A DNA stretch of 64,000 bases from Sandaracinaceae bacterium (GTDB lineage: Bacteria > Myxococcota_A > Polyangia > Polyangiales > Sandaracinaceae): positions 744,001 through 808,000 of the forward strand of contig JACKEC010000016.1 of assembly GCA_020633195.1 (NCBI GenBank), written 5' to 3'. A program made the translations under genes and the position numbers. The notes under the pieces are model-generated. The model worked only from the letters and a program-made list of their open reading frames with translations. It did not search any database and was not told where the DNA came from. Shown here in pieces: positions 7,284-15,310 of this stretch (within the stretch, counting starts at the first letter, position 1; each line of letters begins with the position of its first letter).

Positions 7284-8570
7284 TCACCCTCGGGCGGGCT
7301 CGCCGAGCGTCCCGAAGACGACGGCGCCGTCGTCGCGCTCGACGACCGCCCAGGGCGGCTCCCCCTCCGACTCGACGAAGACGGGCATCGAGAGCGCCTC
7401 GGCGACCGCCTCCGCGAGCCCGGGGTCGTCGACCACGGCCACGTCTCGGACGTTCGCGGGGTGCGCCGCGACGAGCTCGATCAGCCCCTCGGTCGGCTCC
7501 GCGACGCGCCACACGTGGTGATCGGTCGGCGTGAGCGCCTCGACCTCCTCGGTGAGCGCCTCGAGCGCCTCGGGGTCCCGCGCGTCGACGATCAGCGCGC
7601 CGCCCGGCCACCGCTCGGTGTGATCGGTCCGGGCCTCGGGCTCGGTCACCCGGAAGGGGCCGCGCACCGTCCCGACCAGCGCGAGCAGCTGCTCCGCGGT
7701 GCGCCCGTCGGGCGTCCCCTCGTCCTCGGCCGTCCAGCGGATGTCCCGCGGGATGACGTAGCGCCGCTCCTGCCGGATGTAGAGCCACATCGCCGCGCCG
7801 ATCGCGAACAGCAGGATCGCGCCGTAGTGGCCGGGGGTGAGCCCCGCGAGGATCCGCGGATCGCCGTTGGGGATGTCGGTCGCCCGCAGGAAGTCGAGCC
7901 CGAAGCGGATCGGCGCGTAGAGCATCGGCAGCAGCGCCGCGTAGAACCCGCGCACCCGCTTGGTGCGACCGAGCCAGAAGAAGAGCGGGATCACCGCGAG
8001 GCACCACAGCACCTCGTAGAAGCCGAGGTCGTGGCGCACCTGCCAGGGCGGCATCATCCCCCGCACCTCGTAGTCGGCCACCGCGAGGGGGAAGTCGGTC
8101 ACCGAGCCCGGGTGATCGTGCACCACGAAGCAGCCCATCCGGCCGAAGACCCAGCCGAAGGGGAACGCGTAGCTCGTGATGTCGGCGAACGGGACCAGCG
8201 GGTAGCCGCGGCGCCAGAGCCAGAACACGCCGCCGCAGATCGCGCCGACGAAGCCGCCGAAGCTCGACAGCCCGTTCCAGAGCTGAAGCACGAAGAGGGG
8301 ATCCTGCTCGACGACCTCCCAGTGATAGAAGACCGCGTCGAGCACGTGGCCCAGCACGAAGCCGCCGACGAGCACGTAGGCGGCCATCTCGCCGAGGACC
8401 TTCGGGTGCAAGCCTTCCTGTCGCGCGCGCCGCGACGCGAGGTTCGCGCCGATCAGCACCCCGGCTGCGACGAGCGCGCCGAACGGGTGGATCTCGATCT
8501 GCTCCGGGAGCGGCCCGAAGTCCGGGAGCGGGATCGCCAGGGGCTCGGGCTTGAACCAGGGGAGGGGCAA
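7284..8570 (-). CDS. Prolipoprotein diacylglyceryl transferase-like membrane protein with C-terminal extension
   Basis: 428 residues; the first 270 carry about seven membrane helices in Lgt order. Visible blocks are GGFVLGHVLDAVFYHWE, WNGLSSFGGFVGAICG, FGRMGCFVVHDHPGSV and RFGLDFLRATD. Lgt normally moves diacylglycerol from phosphatidylglycerol to the lipobox Cys. The conserved GRxGxF Arg is kept, but the His of the usual HGG motif is Phe here (SSFGG). A hydrophilic tail of about 150 residues (ARTDHTERWPGGALIVDARDPEALEALTEEVEAL...) faces the cytosol if topology follows Lgt; I do not recognise it. This could be an Lgt paralogue with another substrate. It stands between the amidase and TonB-like genes, same strand. 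Confidence 0.75.
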   Translation of the reverse strand: MPLPWFKPEPLAIPLPDFGPLPEQIEIHPFGALVAAGVLIGANLASRRARQEGLHPKVLGEMAAYVLVGGFVLGHVLDAVFYHWEVVEQDPLFVLQLWNGLSSFGGFVGAICGGVFWLWRRGYPLVPFADITSYAFPFGWVFGRMGCFVVHDHPGSVTDFPLAVADYEVRGMMPPWQVRHDLGFYEVLWCLAVIPLFFWLGRTKRVRGFYAALLPMLYAPIRFGLDFLRATDIPNGDPRILAGLTPGHYGAILLFAIGAAMWLYIRQERRYVIPRDIRWTAEDEGTPDGRTAEQLLALVGTVRGPFRVTEPEARTDHTERWPGGALIVDARDPEALEALTEEVEALTPTDHHVWRVAEPTEGLIELVAAHPANVRDVAVVDDPGLAEAVAEALSMPVFVESEGEPPWAVVERDDGAVVFGTLGEPARG

Positions 8571-8614
8571 CGCGCCACGGGTCTAGCAGCCCGCGCCGGG
8601 TCGCGCTCGCGGGC

Positions 8615-10072
8615 TCAGGTCCCGCAGCCGAGCGAGCCGCTCGCCTCCGTGCAGAAGCACGCGCCGCACGCGGAGCTGCTGCCGCGCACGCGCCACCGAC
8701 CGTCACAGCACTGGTACCCGGCCGAGCAAGCCGTGTTGGCGTAGGTCCCGCCGTAGGTGTGCCCGCAGGACGCGCCCGCGGGGGCCGTCGGGGTGGGCGC
8801 GGGCGCGGGGGTCGACCCGGCGCTGCAGCCCGTCGAGCCGCTCCCCTCGACACACGCGCAGGCGCCGCACGCGGAGCTGCTGCCGCGCACCCGCCAGCGT
8901 CCGTCGCAGCACTGGTACCCGCTCGAGCAGGCCATGTCACCGTAGGTGCCGCCGTAGCTGTGGGTGCAGGACGCGCCGCTCGGGCTCGGGGACGGGGTGG
9001 GTGACGGCGTCGGCGCGGGGCTCGGGGCGGGCGGCGGCGTGGTGCCGCTCCGACCGATCGCGAGCATGTCGCCGATCCGCCGGTGCAGGTAGTCGCCCGG
9101 GCACGAGGTCGAGGCGCCCGAGTGGTCGCGGTGACCCTTCACGTGGGTGCCGTCGAGGTCGATCCCGTAGAGCCGCGAGAGGTGGCCGAGGAGGCGACCG
9201 CCCGCGTTGATCATCGCCTCGGGCGGCGTGGTCGGGCCCATGCCGCTGCAGCCGCTCGGGTGGAAGCAGCCGATGAACGAGATGCCGATGTTGCCGGTGT
9301 TGTTGCCGCCGACGTGAGCGCCGAGGAGGTGCAGCGGGCGACCCTCGTAGATCGAGCCGTCGGTGCCGACGAGGAAGTGGTAGCCGACGTCGCACCAGCC
9401 GCGCGAGTCCATGTGGTAGTTCTGGATGCCGCGGACCTGGCGCTCCGGGTTGCTCGAGGGCGTGACCGTGTAGTGGATCGCCATGCGCGTCTTGTTCGCG
9501 TTGGCCGAGGTGCAGCGCGTGGCGCGCGCCCCCCACGACTCGCGGGTGACGATGCCCAGGCCGCTCAGCTCGCTGCGCAGCGCCTCGCGGCTCGCGCCGA
9601 GGTCGCCGGTCTCGGGCTCGATCTCGACGCCCTCGTCCGGGATGACCGCGTCCCAGCGCAGGTGCTGGATGATCGGGGCGTCGGCCCGCGCGATGCGGAG
9701 CTGCGCGCCGTCGGCCGCGTTGCCGAGCTCCGCGATGCCGACGTGGTGGTCCTCCTCGCCCCAGGTCTCGGAGACGTCGACCCATTCGCCCGAGGGCACG
9801 CCGCCGGTGAGCGCCCGCGCCTGGACGCGCGGCATCAGGCCCGGCTCGCTCTGGCCGAGGAACACGCCCACGCGGGTCGCGCCGTCGGGGGCGTCGAGCG
9901 TCGGCGAGACGAGCCACTCGCCGTCGTCGTGCCAGCTCCCGCCCATGATCTCCTCGGGCGAGGCGGCCATCTCCTGGCTCGCGTGGCCCTGATAGGTGCC
10001 CGAGCCGAGCTGCGCGTTGCAGCCGGCGGCGAGGGTGACGATCAGGGCGGCGGTGAGGTGCTTCGTGTCCAC
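8615..10072 (-). CDS. Lipoprotein N-acetylmuramoyl-L-alanine amidase (PGRP/Amidase_2) with two Cys-rich repeats
   Basis: 485 residues from GTG at 10072, chosen because AAGGAG lies five bases upstream and the protein then starts with a signal peptide and lipobox (IVTLAAGC). A non-catalytic domain covers residues 20-150. The PGRP/Amidase_2 domain follows: RESWGARA, MAIHYTVT with the first zinc His, GYHFLVGTDGSIYEGRP, GHRDHSG and TSCPGDY with the last ligands. It would cut the muramoyl-L-Ala bond of peptidoglycan. After a Pro/Thr/Ser linker come two copies of a 50-residue, roughly eight-Cys module (YQCCDGRWRVRGSSSACGAC), separated by a second Pro/Ala linker; these may bind the wall or be surface-exposed. 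It likely serves wall turnover or predation. Confidence 0.88.
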   Translation of the reverse strand: MDTKHLTAALIVTLAAGCNAQLGSGTYQGHASQEMAASPEEIMGGSWHDDGEWLVSPTLDAPDGATRVGVFLGQSEPGLMPRVQARALTGGVPSGEWVDVSETWGEEDHHVGIAELGNAADGAQLRIARADAPIIQHLRWDAVIPDEGVEIEPETGDLGASREALRSELSGLGIVTRESWGARATRCTSANANKTRMAIHYTVTPSSNPERQVRGIQNYHMDSRGWCDVGYHFLVGTDGSIYEGRPLHLLGAHVGGNNTGNIGISFIGCFHPSGCSGMGPTTPPEAMINAGGRLLGHLSRLYGIDLDGTHVKGHRDHSGASTSCPGDYLHRRIGDMLAIGRSGTTPPPAPSPAPTPSPTPSPSPSGASCTHSYGGTYGDMACSSGYQCCDGRWRVRGSSSACGACACVEGSGSTGCSAGSTPAPAPTPTAPAGASCGHTYGGTYANTACSAGYQCCDGRWRVRGSSSACGACFCTEASGSLGCGT

Positions 10073-10301
10073 GACCACTCCTTCCGCACGCATCGTGCCG
10101 ACCTGTGAGAGAGGGCACGTGCACGACTGGTGCAGCACGGAGTCTGCACAGCTCGGGGTCCCCGAGGCGTGAGGTCCGCGCCCAGCGTCCAGAATCCGGA
10201 CGGGCCGGCTCCGAGGGTGCGATCTCGAGGCAGCAGCCCGAAATCGTGGGGTTTTTGGTGTCACTCCCGCGTGACAGGGCGCGTCGAGCGCGCCGGGCCC
10301 G

Positions 10302-10772
10302 CTACAAGCAGCCGCCCGGGCCCCAGTCGACGCGCACCGGGCGCTCGTCGGTGATCGCGACGCCGTCCCGGTCCGTCACCGTCGCGCTGAGCAAGAGATC
10401 TTGCCCGATCGCGTCGTCCGGCGTCGGGATGATCACGGTGAGCCCGTAGAGCTCGTAGACGCCGTCCTGACCGTCCACCGGCTGCATGCTGATCCGCACC
10501 TGGAAGACCTGGCTCACGACGACCCCGTCGGAGGCCCGCCGGAAGGACGCGTTCACGAGCGTGCCGCGCGGGTCGACGCCCTGACCTCGCATGGCGACCC
10601 AGACGTGCTGAAGGCCCTGGCAGCCGCTCACGAGTCCGAGGGTCTCGCCGTCCTCGAAGGTCGAGAACTGCCCCTCGCCGGTGCCCAGCGTGAGCATGGG
10701 GTCGAGGGTCGGCGGCGGCTCGGGATCGCAGCTCATCAGGACGAGGAGCGCGAGGAGGGGGCGAATCAGCAT
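10302..10772 (-). CDS. Small hypothetical lipoprotein
   Basis: 156 residues with a short signal and lipobox (LIRPLLALLVLMSC) and Pro-rich spacer DPEPPPTLDP. The mature part is a beta-rich single domain with an Ig-like feel (GVYELYGLTVIIPTPDDAIGQDLLLSATVTDRDG) and two further Cys (VSGCQGLQ and C-terminal GGCL) that could form a disulfide. No family recognised. It sits alone between the amidase and OmpA genes, both on the same strand, with 229 and 94 bases of non-coding sequence on either side. Confidence 0.7.
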   Translation of the reverse strand: MLIRPLLALLVLMSCDPEPPPTLDPMLTLGTGEGQFSTFEDGETLGLVSGCQGLQHVWVAMRGQGVDPRGTLVNASFRRASDGVVVSQVFQVRISMQPVDGQDGVYELYGLTVIIPTPDDAIGQDLLLSATVTDRDGVAITDERPVRVDWGPGGCL

Positions 10773-10866
10773 GGGGTGTCCCGTGTCGGATTGTGCCGCG
10801 AGACCGCGGCCCGTTGCAGCTCCAGAGCATGGTGCACTATCCGAGCCACGGAGGCTCCGGGTCGCG

Positions 10867-11904
10867 TCAGGGGAGCACGCACTCGAGGTGCGGGGCGCGC
10901 GCGACCGGCGGGTCCACGACGTACAGCTCGACCCGCCGGTTCTCCTGCCGTCCCGCCTCGGTCGCGTTGTCCGCGGCGGGCACGCGGTCGGCGCAGGAGG
11001 CCACCTCGAGCCGCGTCGGGCTCACCCCGCGCGACACGAGCCAGTCCACCACGACGGCGCCGCGCGCCCGACCGAGGTCGTCGTTGTGGGTCCGCTCGCC
11101 GCGGCCGTCGGTGTGCCCCTCGACCCGCAGGCGCCGCACCGACGGATGCTCCTCGAGGTAGGCGCGGACCTGCTCGAGCGTCGCGTACTCGGCCGGCTCG
11201 AGCGTCGGCTGATCCACGGCGAAGTGGATCTGCTGCGTCGGCTGCGGCAAGGGCGGCGGCACGATCTCGGGCTCGGTCGGCGGCTCGCTCCGGGGAGGCG
11301 GATCGGCCGCGGGCGGCGGCTCGGCCTCCGCGGGCCGGTCCGCCGCGGGCCACAGCGCGAACGCGAGCACCAGCGCCACCGCGAGCGCGAGGCCCACCCC
11401 GAGGATCCATCCGAGGGGAGCGCGGCGGGGCCGGCTCTCCTCCACCGCGGCCGCGTCCGCGGCGGCCTGCGCCTGCATCAGGTCGAGGATGCCGCGAGGG
11501 CCGTAGGTGTGGACCTCGGCCCCGCCCGCGCGGTGCGGGGTGGCGCCCCAGTTCTTCACGTAGAGGCGCCGCTCGCGCGGCGAGTAGAAGTAGTGCGCGC
11601 CGTCGTCGAGCCCGAGGCTCGGGAGCGTGAACGCGTCGTGGTAGCGCTGGCCTTCGTCGTCGAGCCACCGCTCGGCGCGCTCGAGGCAGACGAGGAACGC
11701 GTCGATCGCGAGCTGCACCTCGACCGGCTGCGCGGCCCGCGCCTCGGCGAGCGGGACCAGCCCCGTGAGGTCCCACTCGACCGCGGTGGGCAACGAGTCG
11801 GGCCCGTCGATCTCGGGCTCGAGGAGCCGCCCGTCGAAGAGCCCCGGCGCGTTCAGGTCGCGGACGAGGTTCCACACCGACGTCCCCGCGACCAGGTTCG
11901 GCAC
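10867..11904 (-). CDS. Inner-membrane-anchored OmpA/MotB-domain protein
   Basis: About 345 residues. GTG at 11904 is preferred because GAGGGG lies six bases upstream; GTG at 11943 is an alternative. The N-terminal 180 residues are cytosolic and unrecognised (AIDAFLVCLERAERWLDDEGQRYHDAFTLPSLGLDDGAHYFYSPRERRLYVKNWGATPHR). A membrane helix (LGWILGVGLALAVALVLAFALW) and Pro-rich linker follow. The last 120 residues are an OmpA peptidoglycan-binding domain: IHFAVDQPTLEPAEYATL, LRVEGHTDGRG, RAGAVVVDWLVSRGV, ENRRVELYVV. This places a cytosolic sensor-like head and a wall-binding tail on one chain. It is transcribed divergently from the PhoD gene. Confidence 0.75.
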   Translation of the reverse strand: MPNLVAGTSVWNLVRDLNAPGLFDGRLLEPEIDGPDSLPTAVEWDLTGLVPLAEARAAQPVEVQLAIDAFLVCLERAERWLDDEGQRYHDAFTLPSLGLDDGAHYFYSPRERRLYVKNWGATPHRAGGAEVHTYGPRGILDLMQAQAAADAAAVEESRPRRAPLGWILGVGLALAVALVLAFALWPAADRPAEAEPPPAADPPPRSEPPTEPEIVPPPLPQPTQQIHFAVDQPTLEPAEYATLEQVRAYLEEHPSVRRLRVEGHTDGRGERTHNDDLGRARGAVVVDWLVSRGVSPTRLEVASCADRVPAADNATEAGRQENRRVELYVVDPPVARAPHLECVLP

Positions 11905-12066
11905 CCAGCGCCCCTCGACCGATCGCTGCCGACTCGACCCCACCCCGGGATTGTCTACGTCCGAGGCCGTCCGTCCATTCGCGCGCGCGTGACCGCGGCG
12001 CGCCTCCTTGGTGGCGATGGCGTGACGGCGCCGAAGTCGTCCTCGCGCGGTGCTACCTCCGGGGCC

Positions 12067-13731
12067 ATGAGCTCGACCTCCGGGAGCGCGCCCTGGTCTC
12101 GTAGAGAGTGGTTGCTCGGCACCTCCGCCGCCCTCGGCGCCGGCGTCCTGTCCGGCTGCGACGACGCCATGTCCCCCACCGACGCGGGGAGCGACGCGGG
12201 GACGGACGCCGCGGTCGTGGACACGGACGCGGGGGTGACGGGGCCCCTGCCGCCGCGCGAGCGGAGCTACGCGACCTTCGAGCACGGCGTGGCGAGCGGC
12301 GATCCCCTCGCGGACGCGGTGATCCTCTGGACCCGGATCACCACGGGGATGCCCGACGCCCCGTCGCCGGCGAGCGTCGACGTCGACTGGGCGGTCGCGA
12401 CCGACCGGGAGCTCTCCGACGTGGTCGCGATGGGCACCGCCACCACCGACGCGAGCCGCGACTGGACGGTGAAGGTGGACGCCATGGGCCTGAGCCCGGC
12501 GACGACCTACTACTACGGGTTCAGCGCGCTCGGCGGCGACTCGCCGGTCGGGCGGACTCGCACCGCGCCGACGGGCGCCGTCGAGCGCGTGCGCTTCGGC
12601 CTCGTCTCCTGCTCGAGCCTCGGGCACGGCTTCTTCCACAGCTACGCGAAGCTCGCCCAGCGCGCCGACCTCGACGCCGTGATCCACCTCGGCGACTACA
12701 TCTACGAGTACGGGACCGGCGGCTACGGCGACCGGCGCGAGTACCTCCCCGCGCACGAGGCCGTCTCGCTCGACGACTACCGCGAGCGCTACGCGCAGTA
12801 CCGGCGCGAGCCGGCGCTGGCCGAGGCGCACCGACAGCACCCCTTCATCGCGATCTGGGACGACCACGAGACGGCGGACAACTCGTGGAGCGGCGGCGCC
12901 GAGAACCACGACGCGAGCGAGGGCGCCTGGGCCGACCGGGTCACCGCCGCCACGCAGGTCTATCGCGAGTGGATGCCCATCCGCGACCACGACGGGGATC
13001 CGCGCCAGCTCTACCGCAAGCTCGGCTACGGGGACCTCTGCGACCTGGTCGTGCTCGACACCCGGATCTGGGGCCGCGAGGAGCAGGCGGGCAGCCTCAC
13101 CGATCCCGAGGTCGACGACCCCGACCGTCAGCTCCTCGGCGCCGACCAGGAGGCCTGGCTCCTCGAGCAGCTCCGCGGCTCGACCGCGCGCTGGAAGGTG
13201 CTCGCGCAGCAGGTGATGATGGGCGAGCTGTCGGGCTTCCCGAACCCCGATCAGTGGGACGGCTACCCGGCCGCTCGAGCGCGCCTCCTGAACGCGATCC
13301 AGACCGACGCGATCGAGGACGTCTTCGTGCTCACGGGGGACATCCACTCCTCGTGGGCCTTCGACCTCCCGCTCGATCCCGCCGACGTCGCCTACGACCC
13401 GACCACCGGCGCCGGCTCGCTCGCCGTCGAGGTCGTCGTGCCCGCGGTGAGCTCGCCGGGCTTCCCGCCCGCGCTCGCGAGGGCGGCGGCGGGGTTCATC
13501 CGGGACAACCGCTCGCTCCACTGGGCCGAGCTGACCCGCCGCGGCTACGTGGTGCTCGATCTGACGGAGGCCCGCGCGCAGGCGGACTGGTTCTTCGTCG
13601 GCGAGGTCGAGGAAGAGGACGACGGCGCCGAAGATCACGGCGCGTCCTGGGCGACCGCGTCCGGCGCGAGCCACCTCGCGGAGGCGCTCTCGCCCGCGGC
13701 GCCTCGGCCCGACGCGCCTCCCCTCGCGTGA
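12067..13731 (+). CDS. phoD: PhoD-like alkaline phosphatase/phosphodiesterase, Tat lipoprotein
   Basis: 554 residues. The N-terminus holds a twin-arginine motif (SRREWLLG), a hydrophobic stretch and a lipobox-like LSGC, followed by an Asp/Ala linker (DAGSDAGTDAA), so it is probably exported folded by Tat and lipid-anchored. A PhoD N-terminal beta domain precedes the metallophosphatase domain: GLVSCSS, AVIHLGDYIYEYG, IAIWDDHETADNSW, VVLDTR and VFVLTGDIHSSWAFDL. The family cleaves phosphomono- or diesters with Ca/Fe and is usually used for phosphate scavenging. It starts an operon-like row of four exported proteins. No Pho box was identifiable upstream. Confidence 0.9.
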   Translation: MSSTSGSAPWSRREWLLGTSAALGAGVLSGCDDAMSPTDAGSDAGTDAAVVDTDAGVTGPLPPRERSYATFEHGVASGDPLADAVILWTRITTGMPDAPSPASVDVDWAVATDRELSDVVAMGTATTDASRDWTVKVDAMGLSPATTYYYGFSALGGDSPVGRTRTAPTGAVERVRFGLVSCSSLGHGFFHSYAKLAQRADLDAVIHLGDYIYEYGTGGYGDRREYLPAHEAVSLDDYRERYAQYRREPALAEAHRQHPFIAIWDDHETADNSWSGGAENHDASEGAWADRVTAATQVYREWMPIRDHDGDPRQLYRKLGYGDLCDLVVLDTRIWGREEQAGSLTDPEVDDPDRQLLGADQEAWLLEQLRGSTARWKVLAQQVMMGELSGFPNPDQWDGYPAARARLLNAIQTDAIEDVFVLTGDIHSSWAFDLPLDPADVAYDPTTGAGSLAVEVVVPAVSSPGFPPALARAAAGFIRDNRSLHWAELTRRGYVVLDLTEARAQADWFFVGEVEEEDDGAEDHGASWATASGASHLAEALSPAAPRPDAPPLA

Positions 13732-13795
13732 CCGGAGCGTGACATTGCGGCCGGTCCGCTTGTGTGGCCCTCAGCCCTCCGGTAGCGCAGCGCCG

Positions 13796-15310
13796 ATGGG
13801 GCGTCTCCTCGGGCTCGGGGTGTCGGTGCTGATCCTCGCCGGGTCGGGCTGCGCGTCCGACGTGGACCCCCGCGAGGCGCTCGTCGTGTCGGCCCTCGCG
13901 GAGGCCGACCTCGTGTACATCCGCAGCCGCCCCGAGCTCGCGGAGGGCAAGTACGTCCGGATGGCGAACGAGCGGTACGCCTTCTACAGGGCCGCGGTGC
14001 CGGTCTTCCGGCGCGACGTCGACGACCCGTCGCGGCCCGTCGGTCGGAACGCCTTCGCCTCGGACGCGCTGCCCCTCTCGCTCGGCGACGCGCACGTCGA
14101 GAACTTCGGGCTCCTGCGGTCCTCGGACGGCAGCTTCGCGCTCGAGCCCAACGACCTCGACGCCGCCGATCGGCTCCCCTACCACTGGGACCTCCGTCGG
14201 CTCACGGTCGGGATGGTCGTCGCGGCGCGCCTCTCGAACGCCGACGACGACGCGGCGCGGGCCGCCGCAGTGGCGCGGATCCCCGAGATCGTCTCCGCGA
14301 CCGCGCGCGGCTACGCCGAGGGCATCCGCGCCTTCGCCGACGGTGCCCCGCGCGCGCCGGTGGACGACGCGGGGGACGCGGCCCTCTCGAGCCTCGTGGC
14401 CGAAGCGTTCCGGCGGGGTCGCAACGACCAGCCCGACGGGACCACGCCCGGCGAGGAGCTCGACGAGATCACGGAGATCGTGGACGGCCAGCGTCGCTTG
14501 CTGCGCGGGTCGGTCGATCCGGACGAGCCCGAGAACGTGTTCCTCGACCTGCCCGCGTTCGCGCTCGACGCGCTGCCGGAGATGCTACGCGAGTACCGGA
14601 GCTCGCTCTTGAACCCGCCCCCGGCCGAGGAGTTCGTGGTCCTCGACGCCGTGCGCGAGCTCGCGACGGGGATCGCCAGCTGGCCTCGGATCCGGATGCT
14701 CGTGCTGGTCCGCGGTCCGAGCGACGAGGACTACGACGACGTCATCCTCGAGGTGAAGGAGCTCGCCGACTCGGGATCGCCGGGCTTCCGACCTCCGTAC
14801 GTGTACGCCGACACGGTCCAGGACCGCATCCTCTGGGCTACCCGCCATGCGTGGGCGCGGCCGGACGCGGATCCGCTCTGGGGCACGTCCACGCTCTTGG
14901 GGATGCCGGTCCAGCTGCGGCGCGAGGCGGAGATGCACAAGACGTTGCGCATCGCGCGCCTCGTCGAGGACGAGGGGACCCCCGAGGACCTCGAGGCGAC
15001 GGGGGCGCTCCTCGGCCGCCTCCTCGCGCGCGTCCACGCGGACCCCGAGGTCGATCCGGGCGCCGCGCGCTCCATCGCGGACGCGATCGGGCGCGACCTC
15101 GAGGGCTTCGTCGCCCAGGAGCGCGACGTCGCCATCGAGTACGCCGACGGGATCGAGAGCGACTGGATGCACTTCCGCCGCGGGCTCCGCCGCCTCGGGC
15201 CGCGGCTCGGCGTGCCCGTCGACGTCTCCGATCGAGACCGCGCGTCCCCCGACTGGCAGGCGCTCTATGGCTCGCCCGTGCCTCCTCCCATGATCTCGGA
15301 GCTCCCGTGA
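13796..15310 (+). CDS. DUF2252-family protein predicted as a lipoprotein
   Basis: 504 residues from ATG at 13796, chosen because it gives a signal peptide with lipobox (VSVLILAGSGC). The DUF2252 signature is clear: LPLSLGDAHVENFGLL, ALEPNDLDAADRLPYHWDLRRLTVGM, later 'VHADPEVDP' and YADGIESDWMHFRRGL. The family is thought to have a kinase-like fold but has no established reaction. Members I know of are cytosolic, so a secreted, lipid-anchored version with no visible ATP source is unusual. It lies 64 bases after PhoD, and its TGA overlaps the GTG of the porin-like gene (GTGA), indicating coupling. Confidence 0.85.
   Translation: MGRLLGLGVSVLILAGSGCASDVDPREALVVSALAEADLVYIRSRPELAEGKYVRMANERYAFYRAAVPVFRRDVDDPSRPVGRNAFASDALPLSLGDAHVENFGLLRSSDGSFALEPNDLDAADRLPYHWDLRRLTVGMVVAARLSNADDDAARAAAVARIPEIVSATARGYAEGIRAFADGAPRAPVDDAGDAALSSLVAEAFRRGRNDQPDGTTPGEELDEITEIVDGQRRLLRGSVDPDEPENVFLDLPAFALDALPEMLREYRSSLLNPPPAEEFVVLDAVRELATGIASWPRIRMLVLVRGPSDEDYDDVILEVKELADSGSPGFRPPYVYADTVQDRILWATRHAWARPDADPLWGTSTLLGMPVQLRREAEMHKTLRIARLVEDEGTPEDLEATGALLGRLLARVHADPEVDPGAARSIADAIGRDLEGFVAQERDVAIEYADGIESDWMHFRRGLRRLGPRLGVPVDVSDRDRASPDWQALYGSPVPPPMISELP

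Noticed and set aside
10073..10264. Longer N-terminus for the amidase
   Set aside because: It would place about 60 unlike residues before the signal peptide; the GTG at 10072 has a strong ribosome-binding site.
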